Notes under the pieces: model-generated
Told to the model about the DNA's origin: nothing
Database searches by the model: none
What the model saw: only the letters and a program-made list of their open reading frames with translations
Translations under genes and position numbers: made by a program
Shown here: positions 34,658 to 45,661 of the stretch, one piece after another
Position numbering within the stretch: position 1 is the stretch's first letter
How the letters are laid out: every line of letters starts with the position of its first letter
From: Xanthoparmelia taractica
Lineage: Eukaryota > Ascomycota > Lecanoromycetes > Lecanorales > Parmeliaceae
DNA length: 64,000 nt
Assembly: GCA_033085395.1 (NCBI GenBank)
Contig: JANQBS010000006.1
Location: 1 to 64,000, forward strand
Direction: 5' to 3'

Positions 34658-36902
34658 TTATGAAGCGGCATTAGCTTTACTCCGCGACTGCTCATCCGCT
34701 GCTTGTTGAGCTGCAAATGCTGCAACTCTCTCGGCGTTTGATTTCGACAAAGTCGACTTGCTGCGCTTGTAAGATGACTTTCGTACTCCCATAGGAGCCA
34801 GGGGGCACGCCGGCCGCAAGCCTTGAGAGGATCTTCTTTGCGTACTTGGCCCTAAGTTGTCCTGAAACAAGTATGGTCCCAATTGGCCACTGGAGCCAGA
34901 ATTCGTCAATTCGGCGTTAATGAAGTGCTGCGGACCATTGAGGTTTATTCCGCTGCCTTCGAGATCCGCGTTGTTGACCGCGAACTGCCGTTCCAATGAC
35001 GCCCACTCACTACTTCTGAGTGTCCGTCCATCTAGAAGCTCGGTCTCTGCCTCAGAGTCATGGTCTCCCGCGTCGTTGACCGCGAACTGCCGCTCCAATG
35101 ACGCCCACTCACTACTTCTGAGTGTCTGTCCATCTAGATGTTCAGTTTCTTCCTTAGAGTCATGGTCTACGGAAGTTTCATTCTTTCCCCCTTCAGATAC
35201 ATCCTCTCCCTCAGATCCAAATACTTCCCCCGAAGAATCGCTTGAATCGTTGAGGCTCGGTGTGTCGGGAAAAGACCCTCTCGAATCTTCTCCTGGAGGC
35301 GTAGCGCTAATATTGTCGCTGACTTGATCTAGCATCCACCACAAGAAGCTTCCCTGTTCTAGACAGCCGGCTGCCGATTGTCTCTCTTCAGGCTTAAATT
35401 TGAGCATATGTTGGGCCACCATAATAGTAAGGCCTATCTGCTCGGGCTCGCTGACTCCTGCAGTTCGAGAACGCTCTTCGTACTCTTCGAAGTGGGTGAC
35501 AAGAGCTGCACACCATCTTGGACCTTCATCGCCTTGGAAACCCTGAGGGCTGATGTCCGACAGAAACCGGGCAATGACCAACCCAAGTGCCCACAGATCC
35601 ACTGCAGCGCTGTACGGTTTGTTGGCGAACATCTCCGGGGCCATGTAGGGCCGTGTCCCTTTGATGGTCTCAAGAACTTGACCTTCCTTGGCCAGACCGA
35701 AGTCTGCCAGTCTAAAGTGGCTTCGAGTCTCGCACAATATATTCGCCGGTTTGATGTCCCGGTGTATAATGTTGAAACCGACGTGGAGGTAGACGAGCGC
35801 GTCCAACATCTGGCGGAGTATGAGCGCAATTTCCCGCATGGTAAATGGCTTGTATCTGTTTTGATCTTCCAGGTCCCCTCCAACAGCGAACCCCATAACC
35901 AAATACGGCTTATCAACTAGCCCGAGATCGATGAACTGAATGATATTTTCCTGGCCCATGAGTTAGCAGAATCCTGAAATGACGAGGCGCGGTGCTTACG
36001 TGGGGCGTCTTGGCGATTTTTCGAAGTACACGTGCCTCCAACTTCCATGCTCCCTTCGATTTGAATCGTTTCACTGCCACTATCCTCCCATCAGGCATTG
36101 ACCGGGCTTTATAAACCTTGCCGAAACCGCCGCCACCAAGTTTCCGTGTTCGCAGATAGAATGGGCTTTCCGCAGGCGCTTGAGATGTTGTCACTCCGCC
36201 CGCTGGTCCAGCAAGTGACTGGCTCGAGAGATTTGGCAGATCCAAAAAGTTACCAGCGCTGTTTGCCAGCCACATGAAGCTCCGGCAGTTAGTCTCGTAT
36301 GACGCCTTGTCGGTCACATGTGCAGGTACCTCAACAGTGAATTTGATCGCTTCGCTGGCAGTAACAAAGATGCTTTCCTTCGTCGACGGAAAAATCCAGT
36401 TGAAGTTCCTGCGCTGCGCTTCTTGTTTGCCGTAGCTGACTACAATGTCATTCCTTGACACGGAAGCCATGATAACCTCGTTGTATTGATTGAAAGACAT
36501 TGTGAACATGAATTGGCTAATTAAGTCATCCGCTGACCCCAAGAATATGTCGCATAGGTCACGGTCGCTGCCTATAAGATACCCCAATTCAGGGTGCTTT
36601 GGCTTTCTGCTAAACGTAATTTGCAGTGCCGGCTCGGAAGGCTTGATTAGATTAGGATCATCGGCATCAGGGGTGACCTGCCTGGCAGTACCATCAACTG
36701 GGTTTACAACCATCTTCCGAGGGCGTCCGTCAACGGCTTGGGACAGGGGGCGGAGGTAGAACGGTTCGTTGTGTGGATCCGCCCACACAGTAAACGCTCT
36801 GAAGCTCTGAGCTACCAGTGTAGCTATGATATGGGGTTTGTTATTCGTTGCCGCCTTCCACCGGATTTCTGACTTCTTGCTGCTTTTGAGAGTAGCAGGC
36901 AT
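34658..36902 (-). CDS. FHA-like-domain Ser/Thr protein kinase, module copy 1 (731 aa)
   Basis: Exons 36902-36000 and 35950-34658; the 49 bp intron (GCTAAC branch) falls just before ENIIQF. Residues 39-49 carry VWADPHNEPFY, shared with the second kinase. About 93-190 is a beta-rich FHA-like region (LGYLIGSDRDLCDI), though the usual phosphothreonine-binding Arg and Ser are not evident. The kinase domain, about 250-510, is complete: Gly loop LGGGGFGKVYKA, Lys278 in VAVKRF, Glu289, HRDIKPANIL (Asp366), DFGLA (Asp384), APEMF. The tail is acidic/Ser-rich with two 34-residue tandem repeats (563-596, 597-630) containing TLRSSEWASLERQFAVN. It diverges from the coiled-coil gene at 37522. An alternative spliced 3' end would change the last residues. 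Confidence 0.82.
34964..35167 (-). repeat. Two 102 bp in-frame tandem repeats in the kinase tail
   Basis: Units 35167-35066 and 35065-34964 are near identical in DNA; each encodes DHDS..ETE.LDG.TLRSSEWASLERQFAVN.A. Confidence 0.9.
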
Positions 36903-37521
36903 GATGTCAAGGAACTAGGCCTGTGTGCAGAGTCAAATCTCGCTAGAGACTATGGCGGTGCAGATTCGGTCACTATGATGAGAGCCTGGTGCACTGCCTT
37001 GAGCTACTGACCACCAAAGTTGAAGGAGACGAGGTTTTGGTATCGTATGCAGTTATCAGCGTTGAAGGGATAACACAAGAAGTCCTGCACTGATGATGAG
37101 GAATATCCAGGGGAGCTCAGGAGCTGGGCTTAGTTACTATTGCTTATGCGTCAAGAGAGGCAATTCAATGTGTGAGAAGATTAGCTTTGTGCTTGACAGT
37201 CTTGCAAGGTTGGAGATTGCGTCTAGAAGAAAATATGCAGAAGGAGAACGGTCCTTAAATAGACACGTCTATCAACACCGAAATGCTTTGAACACAGCAT
37301 AGCGGACGCTAAGAAGAGTGAAGTTGTATGACACTTGGAAGGCTACTACCTTGTCAACACCCCCAGAACCCCTTTCCGAGTGTGCTAAAAGGCGCGCGTT
37401 TCCTCTGTTCCGTAAGCACATTGTCACATACTTTAGCAGCTAACAGCGTGGTGAAATTTCGACATTCCATGTCGACCTTAAAAGTCCTCAAGCAGTGTTG
37501 ATATACAGTTTCTGAGCCATC
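36903..37521. promoter_or_regulatory. Bidirectional promoter of module copy 1
   Basis: The 619 bp between the start of the kinase (36902, minus) and the start of the coiled-coil protein (37522, plus) must hold both promoters. No CCAAT-type array like that of copy 2 was seen. Confidence 0.55.
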
Positions 37522-40500
37522 ATGTCTCCAGCATCACTCTCCCCACAGTCAGCAAGCTCGACGCACTCATCCCGTGCCGGCTCGCTTACCAACAAGGGTC
37601 GGTCACCTCCTGAGAATATGGTCGATCCCCAAGAGCTCGAGCGGAGGTTAAGGGCGGTCAGGTAGGGTTTCCTTTGAAAGAGGAGATGGTAAAGAGATTA
37701 AAGCTTGGGTAATAGGAACTGGATAGAATGGGGATAGCTGACTGTTGGCTTCTAGGGATTGTACGCCCCTTCAAGAAGACGGCGTTGATAAACTCAAAGC
37801 GGACGCCCAGCAATACTATGATGAACTAGTTGCTCTGGGTGGAAGGCCCACCGGTCCCATACAACATTACCCCAGTTGCAAGACAACTATGGCAGATAGT
37901 ATGCATCATTACAGAGACCAATACGAGACAATTGAAAGTATCTTTGAGGTCGATAAACGTCGTGCAGTTTCTCACTGGGGTGAGGAAATGAATAAGTGGG
38001 GAGACGAGCTGCTTCGATGGCAGAGGTTCAAGGAATGCCAGCGGGTACAAAATCGATCGGAGTTGGACTTGGAGCTGGAGAGTACAGACACGGCTTTGGT
38101 TGAGGTTCTATCAAAGCTTAGTGACTGGCAGGAGTTCGAAGTCTTTCACGACAGGAAGGTTTACCACGCGGAGGCAGCTTACGAGAAATGTCAACAAAGA
38201 CACGCGGCAAATCAGAATGCAGTGGTTGCTGTTACCAGTGCAGATGCAACTCCCGAGATCCAAAAACCGTATGGAGGGTGGACGAATTATATGGGAGAAA
38301 TCCAAAAGGAATTAGAGGATCTTCAAGAAAGACTGATGTGGGTCAAGAGTCAGTGGACGGATGTGATAGCAGAAGCCTGTTCTTCGATTGCCGCAGCGCC
38401 GAAGCTCCAAGAGGAACTAGAGGCCAAATTTGAGACGCAGGCCAATGCGATATATCGCTGCCTACAACAGATAGGAGCAAGACCAAGTCGTGCTCTTCAA
38501 TCTCCCGACATAAACGCTGAACTCCCTCAGAGAATCCAGCATTGGAACTCTGAAATCTCAATGTTTACAAACGAGCTATGGGACTGGAAGATCTTCAGAT
38601 TGTGGCGACGACGTGTAAGAGTTTCTGGAAACATGGACCAGGAGGGGCGAAAGCTACTCTCTCAAGGTGACTCATGCTCAGAGCTGTTTGAGGACCTGGT
38701 GAAGTACAAACAGCAAAAGCTTGATAGAGCAATCAGCTGGGTGAAATGCTGGCGGCATCGGGCAAGACAATACATGGAAGCTAGGAAGCGTAGGTTGCGG
38801 TACAACAGACCGCGATGGCCTGCCCGTGAAAAAAGTGACTATGATGACGATGACGATGATGAAGATGAAGATGAAGATGAAGATGACGATTTTTATGATG
38901 AGACGGAGGTCGCGCGATCCAAAAAAGCAGGACTTTATGCATCGCACGCGGAAGAGAAGGTTTCCGTTGCTGCAAGGATGCTCGAGGAATCCAAACAAAA
39001 ACTTCGAGATGTTCTTGCAGAGTCTGGCCCCAGCCCCACAGCAAAATATCCGGCAATTCAGGGACTTCCTACACCACCAAAGTCACAATCTCCCGAGAGC
39101 CTTCCGGGAAGTCGAAGACCATCGAAAGTGAGGGAACCCGCCGGAAATGGCCCTCGACGAATGGCCAACACCAATACAGAACAGCACGCTCTTCCACCGT
39201 TTGCTTCGGGTTCTAATCGCCAGAAAGAACATGATGATGACAGTGAGATGTCAGACCATACGGAAGAACCAAACCAAGCAGACTCTAAGGACACAGTCAT
39301 GTCAGATGTCGAAAATCCTCCCAACTACTCGCCATCACCTCTAATAGAGTCACAACCTAGGACCACCGCGAACAAAAATCACAGAAAGCTGCCCTCACAC
39401 AGAGAAGGCCATCGACGATCAAAGAAGGAAAGAGCGAGGAAAGGGAAAGCAAGAGTGGCCAACATCAACACAGGACAGCACGCTCTTCCACCGTTTCCTT
39501 TGGGTCCTAATCATATGGAAGAACATAATGATGGAATCGAGATGTTAGACCATAGGAAAGATCTAGATCCAGTCGAGATCAAGAAAGAACAAAATCAAGC
39601 AGACCCTGAAAACATAGTCATGTCAGATGTCGAAGATTATCCCAGCCACTCGCCACCATCTCCACCAGAGTCACAATCTAGGCCCACCGCAAACAAAAAT
39701 CACAAAAATCTGCCATCATCGAGTTCCCAAAGCCCAACATCGAGGAAGACTCGGTCATCAACAAAGCTCGACCAGGTTTCCTCTGGCAAAATCCTCAAGC
39801 AATCGAGCAAAAACGAGCCGCCTAAAAAGACCAAGGACTTCACAGAGCAACAAACCGCGGCATTGCTAGATATAGCATTGACCAGCAGCACTTCCACCGA
39901 CCCCACCTCACTCGGAAGAAATGAACCCGAGTCTTATACAAAACCCACTGCAAACACTAATCACAGAGCGTTGCCATCCCCAAGCTCCCCAATTTCAACA
40001 TCGACAAAGACTCGATCACCTACAAAGCTAGATCAAGCTGCCTCTGGCCGAATTCTCAAGAAGTCAAAAAAGAAGCCGCTTAAAAAGGCAAAAGCTTTCA
40101 CAGAATATCAAACAATGGCGTTACTAGATGCAGCGTCAACTGGCTGCCCTTCAACCGGCCGTACCTCGCTCGGAAGAGATATACCCGAGTCTTATCCGAG
40201 GCCTACCGCAAACACCAATCAGAGAGAATGGCCAGCACCAAACCCTCAAACCCCTACATCCAGCTGCCCTTCCACCAGCCCCACTTCACTCGGAAGAAAT
40301 ATACCCGGGTCGTATCAAAAACCCACCACAGACACTGATCACACCTTGCCAGCATCGGGCTCTCAAAGTCCTATATCTAACTACCCTTCCACCGGACCCG
40401 CCTCACTCGGAAGAGATATACCCGAGTCTTATCCAAAACTCACCGCAGACACTGATCAGAGGAAATTATCACCACCGAGCTCCCAGCCAACTACGTCCAG

Positions 40501-40795
40501 CTACCCATCCACCGAACCCACCTCACTCGGAAGAAACATACCCGAGTCGTATCCCAAACCCACCGCAGACACTGATCACGAAAAGCTGCCAGCACCAAGC
40601 CCTCAACCCCCAATGTCGAAGAAGACTCGGCTCGACCAAGTTCATCCTGGCAGAATCCTTAAGAAATCAAGCAAAAACAAGCCGCTCAAGAAGGCGGCCA
40701 AGGTTGTCACAGAAGCATCGACCGGTCCCACACCACCAAGGAGAAGTGAGCGACTGAAGCGGAAAGCTGTAGCCGCCTTAAAAAGGCCGGTCTGA
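37522..40795 (+). CDS. Coiled-coil/low-complexity partner protein, module copy 1 (1059 aa)
   Basis: Exons 37522-37661 and 37756-40795; phase-2 intron of 94 bp. Start ATG 37522 (MSPASLSPQSASSTHSSRAG). The N-terminal ~370 residues are helical, with recurring Trp-rich units: GGRPT...HWGEEMNKWGDELLRWQRF, LSDWQEFEVF and GARPS...HWNSEISMFTNELWDWKIF. A highly acidic run follows (Asp/Glu, 38838-38905), then a long Pro/Ser/Thr/Lys-rich tail with about five ~40-residue repeats containing SLGRxIPESYPKPTA and three basic units of the form LDQxxxGxILKKSxK...FTE. It ends TPPRRSERLKRK, a basic, NLS-like tail. Paralogue of 45662-47960. No enzymatic motif. A nuclear scaffold is plausible by inference. Confidence 0.8.
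39886..40620 (+). repeat. About five degenerate ~120 bp coding repeats
   Basis: Each unit encodes STxPTSLGRxIPESYxKPTA followed by xTxH/Q and a Pro/Ser linker. Units differ by substitutions, and linker lengths vary. Confidence 0.8.
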
Positions 40796-42289
40796 ATATA
40801 AGGTGAATGCGATCTCTTTCAGCGATGGGGAAATTGGGCGCATGCATTGGATGATGAAATGTGCAGGCATGCGGCAGGGATAGGATGGGGGATTTTCTAT
40901 TTCCGGTATTTTGATATCTGGTATCTTGCAGGGTCGATTAGAATATCAAAAGGCTTTTCCTTGAACCCCCGAACCAAAATATGAAGTAGTGCAACAATAA
41001 CCTTACGAGTAACGCTTTTTTCCCTATTCCAACCCCTAGTCATAAGCCTCGGTCCACGGTGTATTTATTTCCTTTTCTTTTTCTTTTTCTTTTTTTGGAA
41101 TACATGGGTAAGTATCACTCGGCAATCTGAATACTCGCACTTATCTTCCCCGTGTGAAATGAAATCAAACAAACACGCATCTCCAAACGCCGACCTCCCC
41201 CATCTCACATCCCGTTTCGCAATCCCCGTACGTCCTCCCCGAAAGTATACCCTATTTGTGAATACAACATACCATCATTCGAAAACACCAGTGAAATGCG
41301 AATTTCCCTATATCCTATACCTCATCCCACCGCATTATATCTATCTATCTATCTCTCTCTAAATCCCACCCTCTCACCATCTCCATCCATTCTACCCTTT
41401 CCAACCCAAAGCAAATGCTATTCATATCAACAAACAAACCTCCAGAATCTCAAGACGCAAAAGAAGGGCCTCGAAAAGCCAAAGGAAAAGCTGTCGGTAC
41501 CCGGGGATCAATGGCGGCCCGGTGAGGTAGATCCATTTTATCAAGGGCAACGATTCCAGCATCTTACGTCTCGAACGTTTCATGGTTCCTGGGTAGGGTG
41601 AGAAAGATGCTGTTGACATGATGTACATAATGTGATAGGAGAAAGCTAAGCTATAGATCGAGGTAGATGTTAGATATACCATGGATTATTGCCAGCTACA
41701 AAGTATGCACTCTAAAGCTCAATATAACCATTCGGTAATTTACGTCGATTTGAGATCTCACCTCCTAAGAATTTGATGCTACTTAAGGATTGAAGTTGTA
41801 GGAGAGCTTAAGATAAGAACATCGTAGATGGGGAGATTATCAATGTTTTTTGCGAGCTAAGGTACTGCAAGCTACGGTGTTGGTTGAGATATAAAAAGAG
41901 GTCGGCTTGCCGAGCCCCCTACGCCGAAAGAAAAGTGGGCTTACTGACTGTTTTCTAAAAGATGAAGCTCGTATATTCAATACACTATTACAGAAGAGCA
42001 AAATCCGTCGCGTGAATAGGGAATTATCCATGCTTGGAAGCTGTCTACCGCTACAGTACTTAATTTCAGGGTTTCGATTTTATTCTTCTCCTGTCGAAAG
42101 GGGGTCGGTAATCCAAGAGCAATGGCCTTTCATGCATGGAATAGTGATAGTATAAGGAGCTCTTGGATATCAGTATTCCACTATTCTAGGGATGACTACC
42201 GCTGTAGTGTGGCTGTTACTTTTACAGTGGACATGAAGTGAAGAAAGTAATTGAGAAAGATGTCCTTTGTTTTGCCTTTCTCGGCTAGT
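40796..42289. other. Convergent intergenic region
   Basis: About 1.5 kb between the two module copies, with poly-pyrimidine stretches (41068-41096; TATCTATCTATC at about 41336-41360). No gene recognised. Confidence 0.5.
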
Positions 42290-44529
42290 CTAACCTACTT
42301 TTCCAGTAGCATTCTCGTCACATTCTGCTACCACCAGTCCGAAGCTGACCGGCTGCGGATTTTCCGGCTTTAACGCCTGCAGCGGTTTTGCAGTTTTTGA
42401 ACGGCTTGAACCTTGGTCTTTCAAGACCTCTGCCACTTCGAAGCCAGGGTCGTAGGCTGCGGGCGGCGACTTTGCGTTCTGCATTAGGGCTGTCATGGAC
42501 GGTGAGGTAACAACCGGATTGCCTAGAAATTCCTCCAGCAAGGCCCACGTAGATGGCGATCTAATAATAGGATTTCCAGAAAGCTCCTGTTTGGCCACCA
42601 CTCCTCTGCTCGACTGTTCGGGCCAGAACCCTTCGGGTTTTGGACCGAACTCTCCCCGGGCGTCCGACTCTCTAAACTCTCCCTCTTCATTGCCCAGAGA
42701 GAGGGGCCCTTCTGCTGCTGTTCTTATACCAGATTGCATGTCCAAGAAACAACGTTCATTGAGGCACTCCCGCGCTGATAGTCTTTCGTCCGGGTTGGTC
42801 CTGAGCAGAGACTTCGCGACAAATCCCCACAATAAGGTGTGCAACGAATATTGATTGCTTTTGAGCTTTCTCCTGTCTTTAGCCCAGGAGAAATTGCAAT
42901 TCCATCGAGCCAAATTCACAACGTCCTTGCACCAATCCGGACCCTGCACGTACCCTTGAGTGGGCATAGGTAGGTTTCCTTTCAGAAGCAATTGTGTTAT
43001 CACCACGCCCAAAGACCAGATATCAACCTTTGAATTAAAAGGTCGACTGAAGAATACCTCGGGAGCTGTGTATAGCCATGTACCAGCTCCGTCTCTACAC
43101 CTGGTGCCTTGTGTTGCCAGGCCGAAGTCCGCAAGCTTGATCCAGGACTCAGTAGGTCCCACCCCGCGGTCAATGTCTGCCACCAAGATATTTTCGGGCT
43201 TGATGTCTCGGTGGATGACAGGGTTTGGTTTGGCATGCAAACTTGCGAGCCCACGGAGACACTGTGTCAAAATGCTCAGAATCTGGTTAGGCTGCCAGAT
43301 AGGTCGATCTTTCGTCTCCCATGGGCGAGCTAAGTTACCTCTGGTCGTGGGTGAAAGATCAGTATACTCTACTCGTAACACAAGACCATGTCGCAAGAAG
43401 TGGAATAATTTCCAAACAGATATATATTTGTATTTTTCGGGCGTAGAAAGGGAACGAAGAATCCTTGCTGCACCGACTTGACAGTTCATGGCTCAGATGC
43501 GATAGTAAATAAGAATGAATGAAGATCGTACCCCTCGACATATTCCGTGACCAGTAGAGGGCCGTCGTCGTTGGACAAGGCTACGTATCCGAGGATGTTC
43601 TCCTGTCCCGACCATTAGCTCATTTGCACAGCTCTTGCATATCTTCTTGCTTGCTTCATTTTCGGTTGGCTTGGTTACTAGTGCAACAGACGGCTTTCTA
43701 GGCTAATGAGAAAAGTGATGTGACTTACATGCTTCTGCTTAGCTAAGATATCGGCCTCGCTTGGGTCGAAGGCGCCAAAGAACGCCTTTCCAGCGTATTT
43801 AACCCCAGTGCTGGCGTCCACGACAATGGAGACCATCCCAAAGGATCCAATACCCAGTATCCGATCTTCACATCGATAGAAGAAAGGCTGCGTCGTTGAT
43901 GTGGACATAGCAAGGAGTGCCATCGATGGCATTGAGTTCTCGACCCTCTTGAGGAACTGGGCACGCATCCTTTTATAGGAATCTGATTGAACACTAGGAT
44001 CGGCCACAATGACCTGGAATTTCAGCTGATTAGCCGAAGTAATGACAATGCTTTGGCAGAATGTCAACATGGTCCAGACAAATTCCCTTCGTCTCCCAGC
44101 CTTCTGGGAGCCATACTGGACTTCCGTCCGATTCGTGTTATTGAGATGCTGCAAGACCACGTCGCTTTGCTCGCTTATCGTAATTGAGAACGTCTGTCTA
44201 CCGATGTTGTACATTCTCTTCTTGTCATATTCACCGCAATAGTTATCGCACGCAGTTTGGTCGCTGCCGAATACCCAACCTTTGCTGATGTCCTTAGGGC
44301 GATTGTTGAAGCATAGTCGAAGCTCAGGCTCAGTGTCTTCAACATGATCGCAACCTTTCATGTCTTCATCGCATGGCGTGGGCTCACGGCTCCTTCCATC
44401 GTGTACTGAGAAGCCTTGAAATGAAGCTGGCATGTAGAAACGCTTGTTATGTGGGTGAGCCCAGACCTTCCGTGTCCTCTCGTTTAGTGCCACTAGCCTT
44501 GCTACAATGTTGGGGTCAGACTGATCCAT
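42290..44529 (-). CDS. FHA-like-domain Ser/Thr protein kinase, module copy 2 (640 aa)
   Basis: Three exons: 44529-43729, 43602-43532, 43340-42290. The first intron (126 bp, phase 0) lies just before ENILGY, exactly as in the first kinase. The second (191 bp, phase 2) splits the hinge and rejoins TEYVEGGNLARPWE. Residues 22-32 hold VWAHPHNKRFY. About 69-172 is FHA-like (KGWVFGSDQTACD ... GRQTFSITI ... NNTNRTEVQYG). The kinase domain, from about 220, has GIGSFG (226-231), Lys248, Glu258, HRDIKPENIL (Asp336), DFGLA (Asp362) and TAPEVF, so it should be catalytically competent. The tail repeats a short motif (RSPSTWALLEEFLGNP, then TSPSMTALM) resembling the first kinase's repeats. It diverges from the coiled-coil gene at 45662. 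Confidence 0.8.
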
Positions 44530-45003
44530 CTTTGATTGTGTTCAGTGTGACGTCGACTTGAGAATGTGAATGTCAACGGTGATTGCTAGTGATTGGCGCT
44601 GCTTGATGAACTTGTATCTCAGCGATACACAAAGGTGCCTTGACTGGATATTCCTTCTCAAGGGTTGACGGCAGATGTGTGGGATCTGTATGGAAAGTGG
44701 TACAATCTGGACTAAGTGGCAACAGAGTTGTGCATCAGATATGTCTTGGGTGTAACAGCACTTTGGGTTATGCTTCGAATTGGGGGTTGAGGTCGATCAC
44801 AGATGGAAGATTGTATTCCAAGGGCGTAGGGGAAGATTTTATATGTAGAGGAAGTGCTAGGAGCATGGGTGAAGCGGAAGGCGTTCAAAAGAAGATCGAA
44901 GAGGAAGGGGCAAGATGCGGGGTATACAATAGCACGATCCGAGAGGTCGACGAGGACAACACCAGAGACCTTTTTTTTGCATGCAGCTTCGGCGTATAAT
45001 TGT

Positions 45004-45175
45004 CTTGCATGATTGGTGAAATGGTGTCGGGATGGAGCATCGGCTGGCAAATGCTTTCTTACATGATTGGTGAAGTGCCATTATGCAGCATCGGCTGGCT
45101 AATGCTCTCTTGCAATGATTGATGAGGTGGTATTGTATCGCGTCGGCTGACAAGAGTTCTCTTGCGTGATTGGTC
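45004..45175 (+). repeat. ~52 bp tandem repeat, about 3.3 copies, each starting with a CCAAT-type box
   Basis: Units begin near 45004, 45057, 45109 and 45159 with CTTGCATGATTGGT-like text (CCAAT on the complement) and contain GCATCGGCTGGCTAATGCTC-like text. The third copy's box has mutated to ATTGA. The last unit is partial. Confidence 0.8.
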
Positions 45176-45386
45176 GACCATTATACAATTTCATCTATGG
45201 TAAATATTTGCCATCCTTCGAATGATAGGAGGAGGGTCCAGTCGATCCTCTTGTCATGTATTCATGGGATACAGACGAAGTAAACGGCCACCGCATACTG
45301 GAAACTGGGAAACGCACATACTTAGTCATCCTGCCAAAGAGCACGTGCCCGAGAAAATTCAATGAGTGGTTTTCGTGATATTGCAG

Positions 45387-45388
<2 letters not shown>

Positions 45389-45427
<39 letters not shown>

Positions 45428-45445
45428 TGTGTGTCTGTGTGTGTG
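45389..45445 (+). repeat. GT dinucleotide microsatellite
   Basis: Nearly uninterrupted GT repeat with two TC interruptions near the end, about 220 bp upstream of the coiled-coil gene start. Confidence 0.95.
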
Positions 45446-45661
45446 AGATAGCTACCTATCTACTTCTCAGTCCCTCGGGTTGGTATAGCGCTTAGTAATA
45501 GATTGATCAACGCTTAGTCATCCTCTCTCACCCCATTATCTTGTACAACCCTAAAATTATATCTTCATCTTCTCCAAGACCGACGTGCTAGCAGCGGCTT
45601 AGAATGCGTCGTCTTGGCTCGCATTTGACTTACCAAGGAAATCAAAGGCCCTCAAGCCATA

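Larger units (their letters stand above)
44530..45661. promoter_or_regulatory. Bidirectional promoter of module copy 2
   Basis: The 1.1 kb shared upstream region contains a ~52 bp tandem repeat with CCAAT-type boxes (45004-45175) and a GT microsatellite (45389-45445), both listed separately. Confidence 0.5.

Noticed and set aside
34363..34725. 120-codon minus-strand frame at the 3' end of kinase 1
   Set aside because: It is frame-shifted relative to the stretch with clear G/C third-position bias (34490-34638), so it is a shadow frame.
40128..40757. 209-codon Pro/His-rich frame
   Set aside because: Shadow of the repeat region of the 1059 aa coiled-coil protein; its apparent repeats mirror the real ones.
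43341..43489. Extension of kinase 2 through 43489-43341 as coding
   Set aside because: It would insert ~50 residues into the hinge of the kinase domain; splicing 43341-43531 out gives a perfect TEYVEGGNLARPWE junction that aligns with kinase 1.
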